Source: Allomyces arbusculus
Taxonomy: Eukaryota > Blastocladiomycota > Blastocladiomycetes > Blastocladiales > Blastocladiaceae
DNA length: 26,443 nucleotides
Assembly: GCA_027604705.1 (NCBI GenBank)
Contig: JADHYV010000140.1
Coordinates: 1 to 26,443, forward strand
Direction of reading: 5' to 3'
In this document: positions 1 through 10,466 of the stretch, in pieces
Numbering within the stretch: position 1 is the first letter of the stretch
Layout of the letters: every line of letters begins with the position of its first letter
Position numbers and translations under genes: made by a program
The notes under the pieces: model-generated
Databases searched by the model: none
What the model was told of the DNA's origin: nothing
What the model saw: the letters and a program-made list of their open reading frames with translations, nothing else

Positions 1-365
1 TGCTTGAGTTTGTACCAATTGACTCGGTCGCGAGTCTCGGAAATGAGCGCGAGCCGGCGACAGTCGCGCCAGGTCATGCGTGCGGTCCGCTCGAGCGGCG
101 GGTCATGGTAGCGCAGTCCCTGAACACGGCAGTACGCCGCGGGCCACAAGAGTGGCGCATGCGTGTTCATGATGGTCTCGCGCCAGACACGACAGACTTG
201 ACTTGCGCGCAGCAAGTGCGTGGCATTGGTCAGGTACTTGAAAACTTGGGCGAGGACGTCGGGCAACAGGACGGCATCATGATGGAGGGACACCGGCGGT
301 TGGGGTTCCGGCACATGGGCGGCGACGATTTGCCCACTGTCGGCGTGGCAAGGACTCGTAGCCAT
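1..365 (-). CDS. F-box-like protein, N-terminal part, cut by the window edge
   Basis: The frame opens at ATG 363-365 in a strong start context (AAAAAATGG), with an in-frame TGA upstream, and stays open to the window edge, giving 121 residues. After a 33-residue leader comes an F-box-like block at about residues 34-78: [13 protein letters not shown], then [13 protein letters not shown], then a conserved Trp (LLW). This is the usual F-box order of LP...IF..L, then ...VC+.W, then LW. F-box proteins normally bind SKP1 and bring substrates to SCF ubiquitin ligases. That role here is inferred from the family, and the substrate is unknown. The block resembles residues 31-75 of the gene at 5103-7910, and the resemblance continues into a following RDR.xW/RDQ.xW segment, so the two look like paralogues. 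The C-terminal part lies outside the window. The gene is divergent from the asparaginase gene. Confidence 0.75.
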   Translation of the reverse strand, partial: MATSPCHADSGQIVAAHVPEPQPPVSLHHDAVLLPDVLAQVFKYLTNATHLLRASQVCRVWRETIMNTHAPLLWPAAYCRVQGLRYHDPPLERTARMTWRDCRRLALISETRDRVNWYKLK

Positions 366-1721
366 TTTTTCGAGTACTGATCGTGCTGGTTCGTGGGTCG
401 GGCCGGACACCCGTCACGGAAGGGGTGGCAGGATATCACAAGTGTACGTTGGCATGGAGGAGAAATCGCTGATTGGCAGCGCAGCGGCGTCGGCTCGGAT
501 GGGGTGGGGCGCTGCAGGTATTGAACAATACAGCTTGTACGGACGCTGCTGCTTTTGAAGTCGAGAGCGAGAGAGAGAGCTGAAGCGCACGCCTGCTGGG
601 TGCAGGGCCAGGTATTCATGGCTGCCGTGGCGATCAAAGAGGCGCGAGCGGGTCATTTCGTTGGGCGTCGTTGATGACAGCGGAGTGTGTCAAACAAGTC
701 ACTCGAATGCACTCCCTGCCCTGCTTTGCAACACGACGCCGTTCGTGCTCCTGTTCTGCCTTGCGCCAGGCAAAATGGACCACGCCGGCCAGTGTGATTT
801 CTTGGCGCGTGGCCGGTCTGCAGTGTCCTCGTCCGGGTCGATCCTTCTCGATGCCGCAACACTGCCTGCATCGCCCATTTCATGGGTGGCGGCATACATA
901 GTGGACAACGGCAGGCTCTCATCCATCTTGAGGACAAGAATGCGGGCGTCGTCGATGCACAGCCGTGTGGCCGCGCCAGGAGCGTGGGATATATGGAACC
1001 GGCGCGGCTGGCCGCGTGTTCTTCATCAACCCACCCATCAAACGCACGGGCACTGTGTACGCGTGTCAGTATTCCTGCCGGCGCGTCCGTGACGCTTAGC
1101 TTTCTTTGGGCGCCGAGTAGCGCCGCCTATGCGCTTCCTTGCGTCTGGCCCAAAAGTGTATTTCCTCAGGCGACCATATTTAAACCAGCAAGCAACGAAA
1201 TGGCTTGTGGACGCGAGCAGCCGTCATGGGTTCATGCAACGGCCCCATTTTTTCATTTCGCGAGGTTTTCTGGAGCGCGGCAGCGTCGCCAAACCGACGA
1301 ACAGACGTGCAGAGGAGGGACGCCTTGATCACCGCCAGCCATGGCCAGCCATTCCTGTCGCGCCACCATCTGGCCGGCGACGTGCTGGTTGGTCAGCCGA
1401 GCCAGATCATTGCTGCTGCGGAGCTGCTCGCCAAAGCGTTGGGGATGGGGTTCGTTCAGTCTGCACCGGCGCAACAGAGATCAGCAACCCAGTCCTACCG
1501 ACCGCTCTCTTCAGCATCGCCGCCGTCGTCTTCGAGCTGCAGCTCCTTCTCTCCAACCGGCCCGACACCTTTTGAACCAGCACTCGCTGCAATTTGCCTG
1601 CTGCTCTCGCCGCAACCCCTCTCAATCGACTGCCAGTGCTTGCGACTCGCTCGCCAGTTACCAGCCGGCCGCACCGGCTCTTCGTTCTCGACCAAGTAAT
1701 TCAGTCCCCGCCGACACGACC
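366..1721. promoter_or_regulatory. Long divergent intergenic region (F-box gene / asparaginase gene)
   Basis: These 1356 bases separate two divergent start codons. No frame on either strand shows a recognisable domain or a convincing spliced gene. A TTTAAA hexamer, within TATTTAAA at 1177-1184, is the only AT-rich island and is a TATA-like candidate. The last 220 bases before the asparaginase ATG are rich in C and T on the plus strand, as expected of a fungal promoter or 5' UTR. The asparaginase frame is open upstream to an ATG at 1341, but that 127-residue stretch is Arg/Ser-rich and featureless, so I treat it as untranslated. Confidence 0.4.
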
Positions 1722-4700
1722 ATGCCGCGCAAACCGGGCAAGGGCAAGCGCACCAAGTCGGCGCCGGCCATTCCTGCCGCTGCGTCTTCCACGTCGTTAC
1801 CCGCCCTCACCGTGACCACGGCAGAACCAAGCTTGCCTGTCCCGCCGCTCCCCGTGCTTCTGTCGGCACCCGCGTCGCCGCGCCCGCGCAAAGTCTCGCT
1901 CACGACCAAGAACCCGTACCATGCCGCACCCGGGCCGTCCAAGGAATTCCATTCTGACGCCGTCAACATCCAGATGCAGTCGGCGGCTGCGCTCGAGGAA
2001 ATGGTGGCGGCCGACATTTCGCGCGTACTGTACGTTCATGCCGTCGCTCGACGTGCGGACGTTGGGGCGCACCGCTGGAAATTGACGCCATGGACACGAC
2101 CATAGGATTATTTACACGGGCGGCACTATTGGGATGAAGAACACGCTCGAGCATGGCTACGTGGTGCGTCATTTTGTTCACGAAGCTGTGCGAGGTGGTT
2201 GGGCCAACATGACACTATTTGCTTCTGTTTAGCCCGCGCCGCACTTCCTCACGACGTTCCTCGGGTCGATGGCACGGTTCCATGACCCAGAAGGCGTCTT
2301 TTCTGCGGCGGGTACGCCTTTGCCGGCATCGTTGCTCAACCAGCTGCACAATCGCATCGTGAGAACGCCCGAGGGCAAGCCAGAGAAGGTGGATGCCTTG
2401 GTCACGCCGCCGTCGCTGTGGGGTAAGCGTATCGTCTACTCTGTCCTCGAGTACGATCCGCTGCTGGGTACGCTATTGTTTGACGGGGTGAGGTGTCGAT
2501 GCGGTGTCAACTGACGGTGGAGAATGTGGTCGTAGACTCGTCGAACATGACCATGAAGGATTGGGTCAAGATCGCGACCGATGTCGAGCTCAACTACGAG
2601 TTTTACGGTACTGCACTTCCTCTTCATCGATTGATGTTGCTGGTGAGGAACTGACTGATCGGATTTTTCACCCTGGATAGACGCGTTCATCATTCTCCAC
2701 GGCACCGACACGATGGCCTACACGGCATCGGCGTACGAGTCCCTCCTCGGACCCAGATTTTTCCGTCGAAATCATTGTTGACTTCTCCACCTACTTCCGT
2801 GACGGATAGGTTGAGTTTCATGCTCGAAAACCTCGGCAAGACGGTCATTCTGACGGGCAGTCAAGTGCCCCTCTCCGAGGTTCGCAACGACGCAATCGAG
2901 AACCTCTTGGGCGCGTTGACCATTGCTGGTCACTACGTGATTCGTACGTTCATTTCTCCCTTCACCAGCTCCCCTGCTCCGATTCCCAAACTTACATAAT
3001 GTCATTGTAGCCGAGGTCACGCTCTACTTTTCCAACAAGCTGTTTCGCGGCAATCGCACGTCTAAGGTCGACGCCGTGGGCCTGGCGGCCTTTGACTCGC
3101 CCAACCTCGGCCCACTCGTCAACGTCGGCATCCACATTGACGTGCACTGGCGCGACGTCTGGCGTCCGCGCGCGCTCGCCAAGTTCCGCGCGCACAAGCA
3201 CATGGACGCGAGTGTCGCGACCCTGCGCATTTTCCCGGGGATCACTGAATCCACCATTCGCGCATTCTTGCAGGCGCCGATTCGCGGCGTCGTGCTTGAA
3301 ACTTACGGCGCCGGGAACGCGCCCGACGCGCGCAAGGATCTGTTGGGCGCGCTCAAGGAAGCGTCCGACCGTGGCGTCGTGATTGTCAATACGACGCAAT
3401 GCAAGCGCGGGCTCGTCTCGGATATTTACTCGACGGGGAAAGCTCTCCTGGCAGCGGGCGTCGTGCCCGGATCGGACCTCACGCCCGAGTGCGCGCTCGC
3501 GAAACTGTCGTACCTGCTTGGCAAGGACCTCGACCCGGCGGCAATCCGTGCCGCGATTCGCGTGTCGCTGCGCGGCGAGTTGACGGAACCCGAGGCGAAC
3601 CCGCGGTTCGCGCTGTCGCGGCGCGACTTTTCCAGTATCATGCGGCACGTCCTGGTCGCACAGCCGAACCACGCGCACCGGCACCACCACCACCGTCACC
3701 ATCACGCGCACGCGCGGCCGCACCTCGCAACTCCGCCGACGACTTTCGCCGAATCGGACCCGACATTAACGAGTGTCTACGGCCGCGAAATCCCTAAGGA
3801 CGCAGCGACGCACGGCATCGACGGCGAGATCCTTGACGACGAGTCGGATACCGAGTCGGGTGTCGAGACCGACGTCGAGGCCGAGGCCGCACTGATCGCC
3901 GCGTCCACGGCCTCCGGGCGCGAATCGTGCGCTAGTCCGCAGGGAGATTCGGACCCGGCGGGGCTCGCGGCAGCACAGGCCGCGCAGTTGGACGCGCGCG
4001 TTGAGCGCGTACTTGCTCCGATCCTCCTGTCGCTCGCGGGCGCACAGGGCCGTGCCGCACATATCGCGTACCTCCTCAACGAGGCCGTCGAGTCGAGCGT
4101 GCAGCAGGGCGCGACCACGGCGGTCAATGCCGTCGATGCCCTGACGGGGGCTACGGCCCTGCACCATGCCGCGGGCGCCGCTCGGATTCGTACCGTGCGC
4201 GAACTACTGCAGCGTGGCGCTGGCGTCCACGCGCGTGACCGCCGCGGGCATACGCCGTTGTGGTACGCGGCGACGGGCGGGACCACGGCGGGGCTTGGCG
4301 CGACGCCCGCGGCAGTCGCCCGCCGCGAGGCCGTCGTGCGGCTGCTCGTCCAGACTGGCGCGCATCTCGCCAAGGAAGAGTTGGCGCGTGCTACCATGGA
4401 CGCCGCGTGGGCGGTCGCGCGCGACGATGCCGTCGCCGTGCGCATGTTCCTCCTTGCGGGTGTGGACGTGAATGCCGCGGGCCCGGACCGGCGTACGCTC
4501 GTGCACGTAGCCGCCGCGCACCTCGGCGAGGATATGGTGGCGTATTTGGTCGCACAGAATGGGTGTGTCCGGAGCCCGGTCGACCGGTACGGCCGCACGC
4601 CTGCGGACGATGTGCGTGCGCGGATTGCCGGTCGTCCGGACTTGAAGCCAGAGAAGCGTGCGCGCGCGATCCGGATCTTGGCGATGCTCGAGGGGACGAG

Positions 4701-4785
4701 TGTCGTGGACGTGGATGTCGCGCAGCGCGACCGGATTTCGGCGGCAACGGCAACACCGGAGCCGTATGAGAGTGACGACGAGTGA
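1722..4785 (+). CDS. Cytosolic type I L-asparaginase with C-terminal ankyrin repeats (ASPG / 60 kDa lysophospholipase family)
   Basis: It hydrolyses L-asparagine to aspartate and ammonia. Family members in animals are also called 60 kDa lysophospholipase. Proposed exons are 1722-2029, 2106-2163, 2233-2467, 2536-2607, 2681-2732, 2810-2943 and 3011-4785, giving 877 residues. Every junction keeps phase and restores a conserved motif: [12 protein letters not shown] (catalytic Thr about 107), GYVPAPHFL, LLDSSNM, HGTDTM (Thr233, Asp234), [21 protein letters not shown] and [10 protein letters not shown] (Lys305). The asparaginase domain spans about residues 100-480. A His-rich run (507-524) and an acidic stretch (about 556-580) follow. 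Ankyrin-type repeats ([31 protein letters not shown]) lie at about 662-823. The 95-residue N-terminal extension, rich in Pro, Ser and basic residues, is unusual for the family. The start was chosen for A at -3. The introns are 67-77 nt, and all lie in the first 1.3 kb. Confidence 0.95.
3670..3723 (+). repeat. His-rich low-complexity tract within the asparaginase gene
   Basis: This stretch of CAC/CAT codons, mixed with Arg and Ala, encodes residues 507-524 of the asparaginase. About 11 of the 18 residues are His (core [10 protein letters not shown]). It lies just after the catalytic domain and before the acidic linker leading to the ankyrin repeats. It may bind metal or simply be a disordered spacer; the sequence does not decide between these. 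Confidence 0.8.
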
Positions 4786-5102
4786 TTGAGCGGGTGGAGT
4801 AGGTTTGGCGTGACAAGAGTAGATGTTATTTGCAGTTGCATTTCTTCCTGGCGCAGGAAGCGGACTGCAGCACGTTCGGATCAGAGCGGCGGGAAATGCG
4901 TGAGCCGCGCGCTGACCTCGAGCTGGTCGTGCAAACGTACGGCCTTGACCAGGCAGGCCCTCAACCACGACCGAGGGGAATGACTCAAGGCGATTTTGGC
5001 CGGCTGCCTGGGCTCGCCAATTCCTCTGGCTCAAAATCAAAACCAGCACTGTTCGCCCTCCCGTCCCTCCCAGCTCTTGCAGCGTCCGCAAGCATCAACA
5101 CG
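4786..5102 (+). promoter_or_regulatory. Intergenic region between asparaginase stop and F-box-like gene start
   Basis: These 317 bases must hold the 3' end of the asparaginase transcript and the promoter and 5' UTR of the next gene. No canonical AATAAA or clear TATA box is visible. The downstream reading frame is open through most of it, with in-frame ATGs at 4830 and 4980. The first begins only 45 bases after the asparaginase stop, and the second has a poorer context than the ATG at 5103. Confidence 0.35.
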
Positions 5103-7910
5103 ATGACCACATCTGCTCGGTCAACAAACCACGACGACGAGCGCGCGCCCGACGACCTTCAACGTCACGCCAGCCCCACGCTCCCAGCTATCCAGCAACC
5201 CGACCTCCTCACGCACATCTTTGCGCACATCAACGACGTCCCGACCCTCTTCCGCGCGAGTCACGTCTGTCGCTCGTGGCACACCGCCGCACAAACACCA
5301 TCACTCTGGACCCGTCTTTACCGGCGCTTGAACCGACGGTGCCCGGCGCCGCTGCTCCACCAAGAGGCCGACGGCACGGCCCTACGCGGGTACTTGCTCG
5401 AGTCGGCGCTGAGGGATCAGCACGCGTGGTCTGGCCTGAAACGGCTCGGCACGCGGCTCAAGCATGCGAACGGGCAGGTCGATGACGATGTGTCGGTAGA
5501 AGACCTGCACGTGGTACACAAGTACACGCGCATCGGGACGGTGGTTGCGCAGTGCCCGCACCTGCTGGGCGAACCGGCCGAGGGTGGAGAAGAGTTGATG
5601 AAGGTCACGGGCACTGCGGTCGTGTTCGAGCCGCGCCTTGGTATGTTTTTCATTTCCACAAGAGAGACTGGCGTTCCGTGGCTCCTCGCTGACGAACTGT
5701 TTCTTGATCTCTGTTTTCTAGTGGGCAACCTGCGCAGCCTGCGCACGCGCACGTTTGTCCAAGTGCAGCCGCTGATCGATCCGGGAAAGGCCACGCCGTC
5801 GACGCCGACACCCCCGCCCGCGTTGCTCCTCTCGTGCAGCCGCGAGAGGGTGGAGACGTTTGCGGAGAATGGCACGATCAAGACCATCAACGACACGCAC
5901 TTCCGCTCGGCAGCCTCATCCTCGTCGCGCTGGGCCTACACGCAGACCGCAAGGCGCGTGCACTTGTACCCGCTGACGTCGCCCCGGGCGCGAATTACCA
6001 TCACCCCTCCCGTATCGCGGTGTCAAATCATTTGCGTGTCATGCAGCGATGACTGGCTGGCCATCACGTACCGCACGCCGCTGCTGTGGATTGCCGAGCA
6101 CGCCAACGACGACGACAACGAGAGCAACTTGCCGCACCTGTTGGCTGTCTACGACCTGCGCGCGGTCCGGTGGCCGAAACTCGCGGGCGACCGGTGTCTC
6201 CTCCTGGACCCGACCGAGGTCGGGATTCCGCACATCAGCGTGTGGGTGCCGTTCGCGCACAACCTCGTCCACACCGTCTCGGACGCGACCGACCCGTTCC
6301 CAATTGTCCCAGACGCGGCGAACCCGTGGCCATCGCCGGTCAGCCCCTCGCCAAGCCTGCTCAAGGTTGTGGTCGTGGAACGCGGCGACGCGCGCAGAGC
6401 CGTGACGGGGCACAGGCTTGTGGTCGTCACGTTTGATATCACGACGGCCGCGGAATTGGTCGCTTGGCAGCCGTACCGCATCGTCCCCCAACGCACGCGC
6501 GACGACGATGGCGCGGCGCGCGATCCGTGCTGTGACATCGCCGCGTGGCGCCTATTCGGCCGCATTCTTGTGGGCGTTCCGCGCGACCCAGCGTGCTGCC
6601 CGCGGGTGCAGTTCGCGCGCGATGACTCGGGCGTCGGCACCGCGTCGGCAATCGACCCCGGACTGAAAGCGGTCTTAACTACGTCCGGTCGCGCCGCGTT
6701 TGACGCCGTCACGGTCCTGCTCCGGCCGCTCCTGCGTGCGTTGCGCAGGTCCAACGCGCACGACGCGCACACGGCCGCCAACGTCGATGACGACGACGAC
6801 AAGCTGACGCCGAACGAAATCGCGTTCATCTGCGCGCAATTCCCCTCCACGCCCGACGCGTCCCAAATCGCCGCGTGGGCATCTCACCTCCTCTCCACCC
6901 CCCTCCGCATCGTCGCGACCCTCCCTCCCCACCCCGTCTACCGCCCTACCAGCATGCACTTCGCGCGTCGCACGCGCCTGATCATCCTCTCCACCCCGCA
7001 CCCGTCCACCTCCACCTCCGACCCGCCCCTCGCGCGCCCGACCCAGCGGCACGCCGTGACCTCTCCCGGCCACCTCATCACCGTCCTCGACGTGCCCCAA
7101 GTCCGCGTCATTCTCACCACTGCTCTCCCGCCCACGACAACGCACCACTTGCCCACCACCGCGTCCCCGAACCCTCTCTGGACCGACACACCGCTCGATT
7201 TGCCGTACTGGTTCCAGCTCATGATCCCCGTCGATATGACCCGCGCGGCGCTGCTCTTGCCTATGCGTCGTGTGAACGACGCGGACGCATTGACCGATCC
7301 GGCGGTGCTGGGGCCGATTCGCGCGGCGACGCGCCCGCACAAGAATGCGGGAGGAATGGTAAGGCGCCTGTACGCGCCGGGCACGGTGCTTGCGGCGGCG
7401 GCTGGGAATGCGGGAGTCGTGCTGGTGCGCAGTTTGGGCCCGTTGCGCGGGTCCGTCGTGGAAGTGTGTCGGTATCGGGAGAAGCGGCATGGTGGCGCGG
7501 GTGGGGTGAAGGTGGAGGTGCCGAAGATCGGGCCGCCGGTGTGGATTAGGGACACGTGGCCGGCCTTTTGGCCGGAAAAGGAGGAGAGGGGTGAGAAGGT
7601 GGAGGAAGTGGAGGATAAGGAAGTGGTGGGGTCGAGGATGCAGGTGAAGAGGCAGGCGAAGGCGGATGGGCGGCGGAAGCGGCGGGGAGGTCGTGGTGGT
7701 GGAGCGCCAGGGGCGGCGGGGGCGGGTGCGCGAAAGTCGACGGGGTTGGTGGATGAGGTGGACGAGGCGCGGCAGATGCTCGCGGATCTCGACGCGTGGA
7801 GCGACGACGCAGAGGACGAGGAAGTTCCCGTCGAGGACGAGGATTTCGATGAGGACGCGGCAGTCGACGGCGAGTATCGACCTGTCGGTGTCAAAGGCGA
7901 CAACATGTAA
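5103..7910 (+). CDS. F-box-like protein with a shared C-terminal block
   Basis: Proposed exons are 5103-5640 and 5722-7910, giving 908 residues. The intron (GTATGT...TTTTCTAG, 81 nt, with a CTGAC branch-like site) has no stop and keeps frame, so read-through would add 27 residues. The F-box-like block is at residues 31-75: QPDLLTHIFAHI, LFRASHVCRSWH, then SLW. The middle is long, has no clear WD, LRR or Kelch repeats, and contains several Asp-rich patches. At about residues 728-760 lies a block (YAPGTV, VLVRSLGPLRGSVVEVC) shared with the gene at the right window edge. The tail is charged: a Lys/Glu stretch, a basic Arg/Gly segment that could be a nuclear signal, then an acidic end. A role as an SCF substrate receptor is inferred from the F-box only. 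ATG 5103 was chosen for A at -3 and because its leader length matches that of the left-edge paralogue. ATG 4980 is an alternative. Confidence 0.78.
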   Translation: MTTSARSTNHDDERAPDDLQRHASPTLPAIQQPDLLTHIFAHINDVPTLFRASHVCRSWHTAAQTPSLWTRLYRRLNRRCPAPLLHQEADGTALRGYLLESALRDQHAWSGLKRLGTRLKHANGQVDDDVSVEDLHVVHKYTRIGTVVAQCPHLLGEPAEGGEELMKVTGTAVVFEPRLGMFFISTRETGVPWLLADELFLDLCFLVGNLRSLRTRTFVQVQPLIDPGKATPSTPTPPPALLLSCSRERVETFAENGTIKTINDTHFRSAASSSSRWAYTQTARRVHLYPLTSPRARITITPPVSRCQIICVSCSDDWLAITYRTPLLWIAEHANDDDNESNLPHLLAVYDLRAVRWPKLAGDRCLLLDPTEVGIPHISVWVPFAHNLVHTVSDATDPFPIVPDAANPWPSPVSPSPSLLKVVVVERGDARRAVTGHRLVVVTFDITTAAELVAWQPYRIVPQRTRDDDGAARDPCCDIAAWRLFGRILVGVPRDPACCPRVQFARDDSGVGTASAIDPGLKAVLTTSGRAAFDAVTVLLRPLLRALRRSNAHDAHTAANVDDDDDKLTPNEIAFICAQFPSTPDASQIAAWASHLLSTPLRIVATLPPHPVYRPTSMHFARRTRLIILSTPHPSTSTSDPPLARPTQRHAVTSPGHLITVLDVPQVRVILTTALPPTTTHHLPTTASPNPLWTDTPLDLPYWFQLMIPVDMTRAALLLPMRRVNDADALTDPAVLGPIRAATRPHKNAGGMVRRLYAPGTVLAAAAGNAGVVLVRSLGPLRGSVVEVCRYREKRHGGAGGVKVEVPKIGPPVWIRDTWPAFWPEKEERGEKVEEVEDKEVVGSRMQVKRQAKADGRRKRRGGRGGGAPGAAGAGARKSTGLVDEVDEARQMLADLDAWSDDAEDEEVPVEDEDFDEDAAVDGEYRPVGVKGDNM

Positions 7911-7940
7911 AAAAGAATCATGCTCATGTAGAATAGCAAT

Positions 7941-9986
7941 TTACACTACTACGTGCCCCTTGACGTCGCCCATCGCCGACGCAAACGAAATTATAGGCAC
8001 CTCCTCTCCTTCCTCCTCAGTGCGCGCTCCACGCCGCGTATGCAACACACGCATCAACCTCTCCGCCTCGACCGAATCCCGGACCCCTTCCTCAATCGCT
8101 GCATCCACCTCGGCCGGTGCACGAAGATGCGCCGGCTCTAAGCACGACGCGACCGCATGCACAACCTGCGCGCTCGGCGCGACCGCTTGCCCGAGTTGGC
8201 CCTCCTGCATAATCGACGCAAGGTGGAGCGCGTACAGATTGACGATTTGGCGGACATAGGTCGGCGGTCGGTTCCGCGCCGGCCGCGCGATGGGCGTGGA
8301 TGTGAGGGGATTGCCCTGGTTACCGCTGGCGAGCACCGACGCTGCAAGGGCGTGCAGCCGCGACGGCGACCCGATCGGAAGGGTGCCGCTCTTGTGGCGC
8401 ACGGGGGCTCGGGACTCAAGTGACGGCGTGGGTGGAACAGCCGCATATGGGATCACTGGGACCCACCAGCCGTTGGTGCCAGCACCGCCAGCCGCGGCAG
8501 GGAAAGCGGCGGGGTCCGCGAGTTCTGCGGGCGCAAGGTGTTCGCGCACAACGCGGAACACGGCAGCCCATACACGATCACCGAGCGGGACGTGCACTAT
8601 TGCGGCAAGATGGTACAGGATCTGGAACATTGGCACGACGGTCGCGGCCACGGTCTCGGGCGAGGTCGTGTCGATGCCATCGAGCAAGTTGGCCATGGCT
8701 GCGCGGGCGTCCCGGAAAACGTGTGAGGGTGGCCGGCGCCACGACGCGGCTGGAAGTCGCAGGAGCACCGCGTATGCCACACGAGCGTGACCCGTGGCAG
8801 CAAACAGGCCCCAGAGCGCACCGAGAGTGCGAGGGGTCGACGGGGCGTGCCGGATCCCCGTGTGCCACGCGGCGAGTGCGGGCGCCGCGTTGTGGGTCGC
8901 CGCCCAGTGCGCGACCAGCACAGCCTGGTCGAAATGGTCAACGGGACCGAACCCATCGTTGGCCATGGAAAACGCGTGCGTCACATCGGGCAAGACCGTG
9001 CGAAACAGGTCACCATAGACAGCACGAGCCTCGTCCCAGAGATTGTGCTGGTGCAGGGCGTGTAGCGTCGTCGTATACAGGCGCAACCCGTGCTGCCGCT
9101 GCGTGACGAGCGACTCGCCGTGGTCGAGGAATACGCGCACGTAGGGGGCCACTTCTCGGTAGACGGCAAGCGCAGATTCGGCGCGGCCATATTCGCCGAG
9201 TTCGTGAATGGCGGTAATGGCGGGGGACAGAGCGTGGATTGGGGTGCGTTTGCCGTCGAGGGCGTGCGGGTCGGTTGCAGATAGCGTCGGCCAATGCGGG
9301 TATCGTGACGTGAATAGCCGGAAGATGCGAAGTGTTGCTTCGGGGTCACTGTTGAGCTGCGAAGCGATTTCCATGGCCAGGACGTAGTCGGCGAGTTCTG
9401 CGTCGGGCACACGCAGCAGTGCGGCTTCGAGGTCTGGGATCCCGTGTGGCGTCCACTCGTCGAACCCGGCGAGCGATGCGAGCGCGCTCATATCGACCGC
9501 GGAACCACTCGAGGATGATGTGGGGACCGACGGTGCCGAGGATGTTGAAGGAGCCATTTCGGCCTTGTGCAGCAGCTCGAGCAATCGCAAATGGCGCGTG
9601 TCCGTCAACTTCAGCCGCGCAACCGCCGTCGCGAGCGAGTCCGAATACTGCGTGGCGAGCGACGGTGCCGAGGCCTTGAGCTGCGCGCGAAACGACTGCG
9701 TAAGCGACGTGTAAAGCTCCTGGTCCTTGGCCTCGTCAGTGACGAGCGCCTGGTGCGCGCGGTCGATAAACTTGCGCAGCGAAAACTGCGTATACTCGCG
9801 CGAAGACGCGGGAGCGTCGGTTCCGGCCGAACGTGGCGCGACTCGGCGTAGGCGCGGGCCAGTTGGAGGCATGAAGAGCGTGGCCACGGGCGCCGCGGTG
9901 ATGGTGGGAGGTCGGACAGCATCGAGTGTCCGTCGCGCGGCGGTGCGCGCGAAGCGGCCGTGGGTGGAGCGGGACGAGAGCATCAT
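7941..9986 (-). CDS. Probable mitochondrial helical-repeat (PPR-like) protein
   Basis: A single exon of 681 residues. I do not recognise an orthologue. The N-terminus (MMLSSRSTHGRFARTAARR) has Arg, Ser and Ala but no acidic residue, like a mitochondrial presequence. The rest is mostly alpha-helical. Helix pairs at about residues 255-280 (AITAIHELGEYGRAESALAV) and 303-334 (LYTTTLHALHQHNLWDEARA), and more degenerate ones after them, have the spacing and Ala/Tyr pattern of PPR or TPR repeats. PPR proteins act on organelle RNA or ribosomes; that role is inferred. The frame stays open upstream to an ATG at 10172, but the twin ATG at 9984-9986 has A at -3 and begins the presequence-like stretch. 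The gene is divergent from GatA. Its stop lies only 30 bases from the stop of the convergent F-box-like gene. Confidence 0.65.
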   Translation of the reverse strand: MMLSSRSTHGRFARTAARRTLDAVRPPTITAAPVATLFMPPTGPRLRRVAPRSAGTDAPASSREYTQFSLRKFIDRAHQALVTDEAKDQELYTSLTQSFRAQLKASAPSLATQYSDSLATAVARLKLTDTRHLRLLELLHKAEMAPSTSSAPSVPTSSSSGSAVDMSALASLAGFDEWTPHGIPDLEAALLRVPDAELADYVLAMEIASQLNSDPEATLRIFRLFTSRYPHWPTLSATDPHALDGKRTPIHALSPAITAIHELGEYGRAESALAVYREVAPYVRVFLDHGESLVTQRQHGLRLYTTTLHALHQHNLWDEARAVYGDLFRTVLPDVTHAFSMANDGFGPVDHFDQAVLVAHWAATHNAAPALAAWHTGIRHAPSTPRTLGALWGLFAATGHARVAYAVLLRLPAASWRRPPSHVFRDARAAMANLLDGIDTTSPETVAATVVPMFQILYHLAAIVHVPLGDRVWAAVFRVVREHLAPAELADPAAFPAAAGGAGTNGWWVPVIPYAAVPPTPSLESRAPVRHKSGTLPIGSPSRLHALAASVLASGNQGNPLTSTPIARPARNRPPTYVRQIVNLYALHLASIMQEGQLGQAVAPSAQVVHAVASCLEPAHLRAPAEVDAAIEEGVRDSVEAERLMRVLHTRRGARTEEEGEEVPIISFASAMGDVKGHVVV

Positions 9987-10466
9987 GCTGCGGGCAGTCG
10001 CGCCCTGTTGCACAATTCTGGGAGCGGTTGGCAGTGCCGCGCGGTGCAGTTGCCATCGACGAGTCACCCGCCGCCGACACTGTTGATAATGGTGAGCGAC
10101 AATGATGACGCGGTGACGGGCTGTGACCGCGTCACTAGGCAGTCGGCCCTTTTCTGTCGAGCTGTTGATCAACCGGCAATCAGCGCGACCTCGTCAACGC
10201 CTTGCGCGACTCTTGCTCAACCCGCGTCCCTGCAGCGCTCCACTTGCCGCAACCGAATAAGACGCGGCTGCACAAGATATTTGGCGCCTGACTGCACGAC
10301 CACGGTGGTTGTGGAGCGTGTTATCGACCAGTGAGCTCGCTCACGTCCTTGCTCAAGCATACACGAGCCGATTTTCGACTCGATTCCTGTGCGCAACGTG
10401 CATCCACCCTTCATTTTCCGTCAATTTGGCCGCGTTCAGCCCGCGTGCTTGAGTCAGAACAACACT
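9987..10466. promoter_or_regulatory. Divergent promoter region, PPR-like gene / GatA
   Basis: These 480 bases lie between the start codons of two genes transcribed away from each other, both with likely mitochondrial products. No TATA box is obvious. The sequence is mixed, with no recognisable gene on either strand. The minus-strand frame is open into it but lacks conserved features. Confidence 0.4.

Noticed and set aside
230-637. 135-codon minus-strand frame overlapping the left-edge gene
   Set aside because: It overlaps the F-box coding frame out of phase. The F-box motifs are in the other frame, which has its own stop upstream and a strong start.
3777-4841. 354-codon open frame on the minus strand
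   Set aside because: Antisense to the ankyrin part of the asparaginase gene; rich in Ala, Ser, Thr and Arg with no motif. A shadow of codon bias.
4830-5102. Upstream extension of the F-box-like gene to ATG 4830
   Set aside because: It would start 45 bases after the asparaginase stop and add a leader with no features. The paralogue at the left edge has a short leader matching a start at 5103.
9987-10172. 62-codon upstream extension of the PPR-like gene
   Set aside because: The twin ATG at 9984-9986 has a better context and begins a presequence-like stretch. The extension has no such pattern, although it is basic and cannot be fully excluded.
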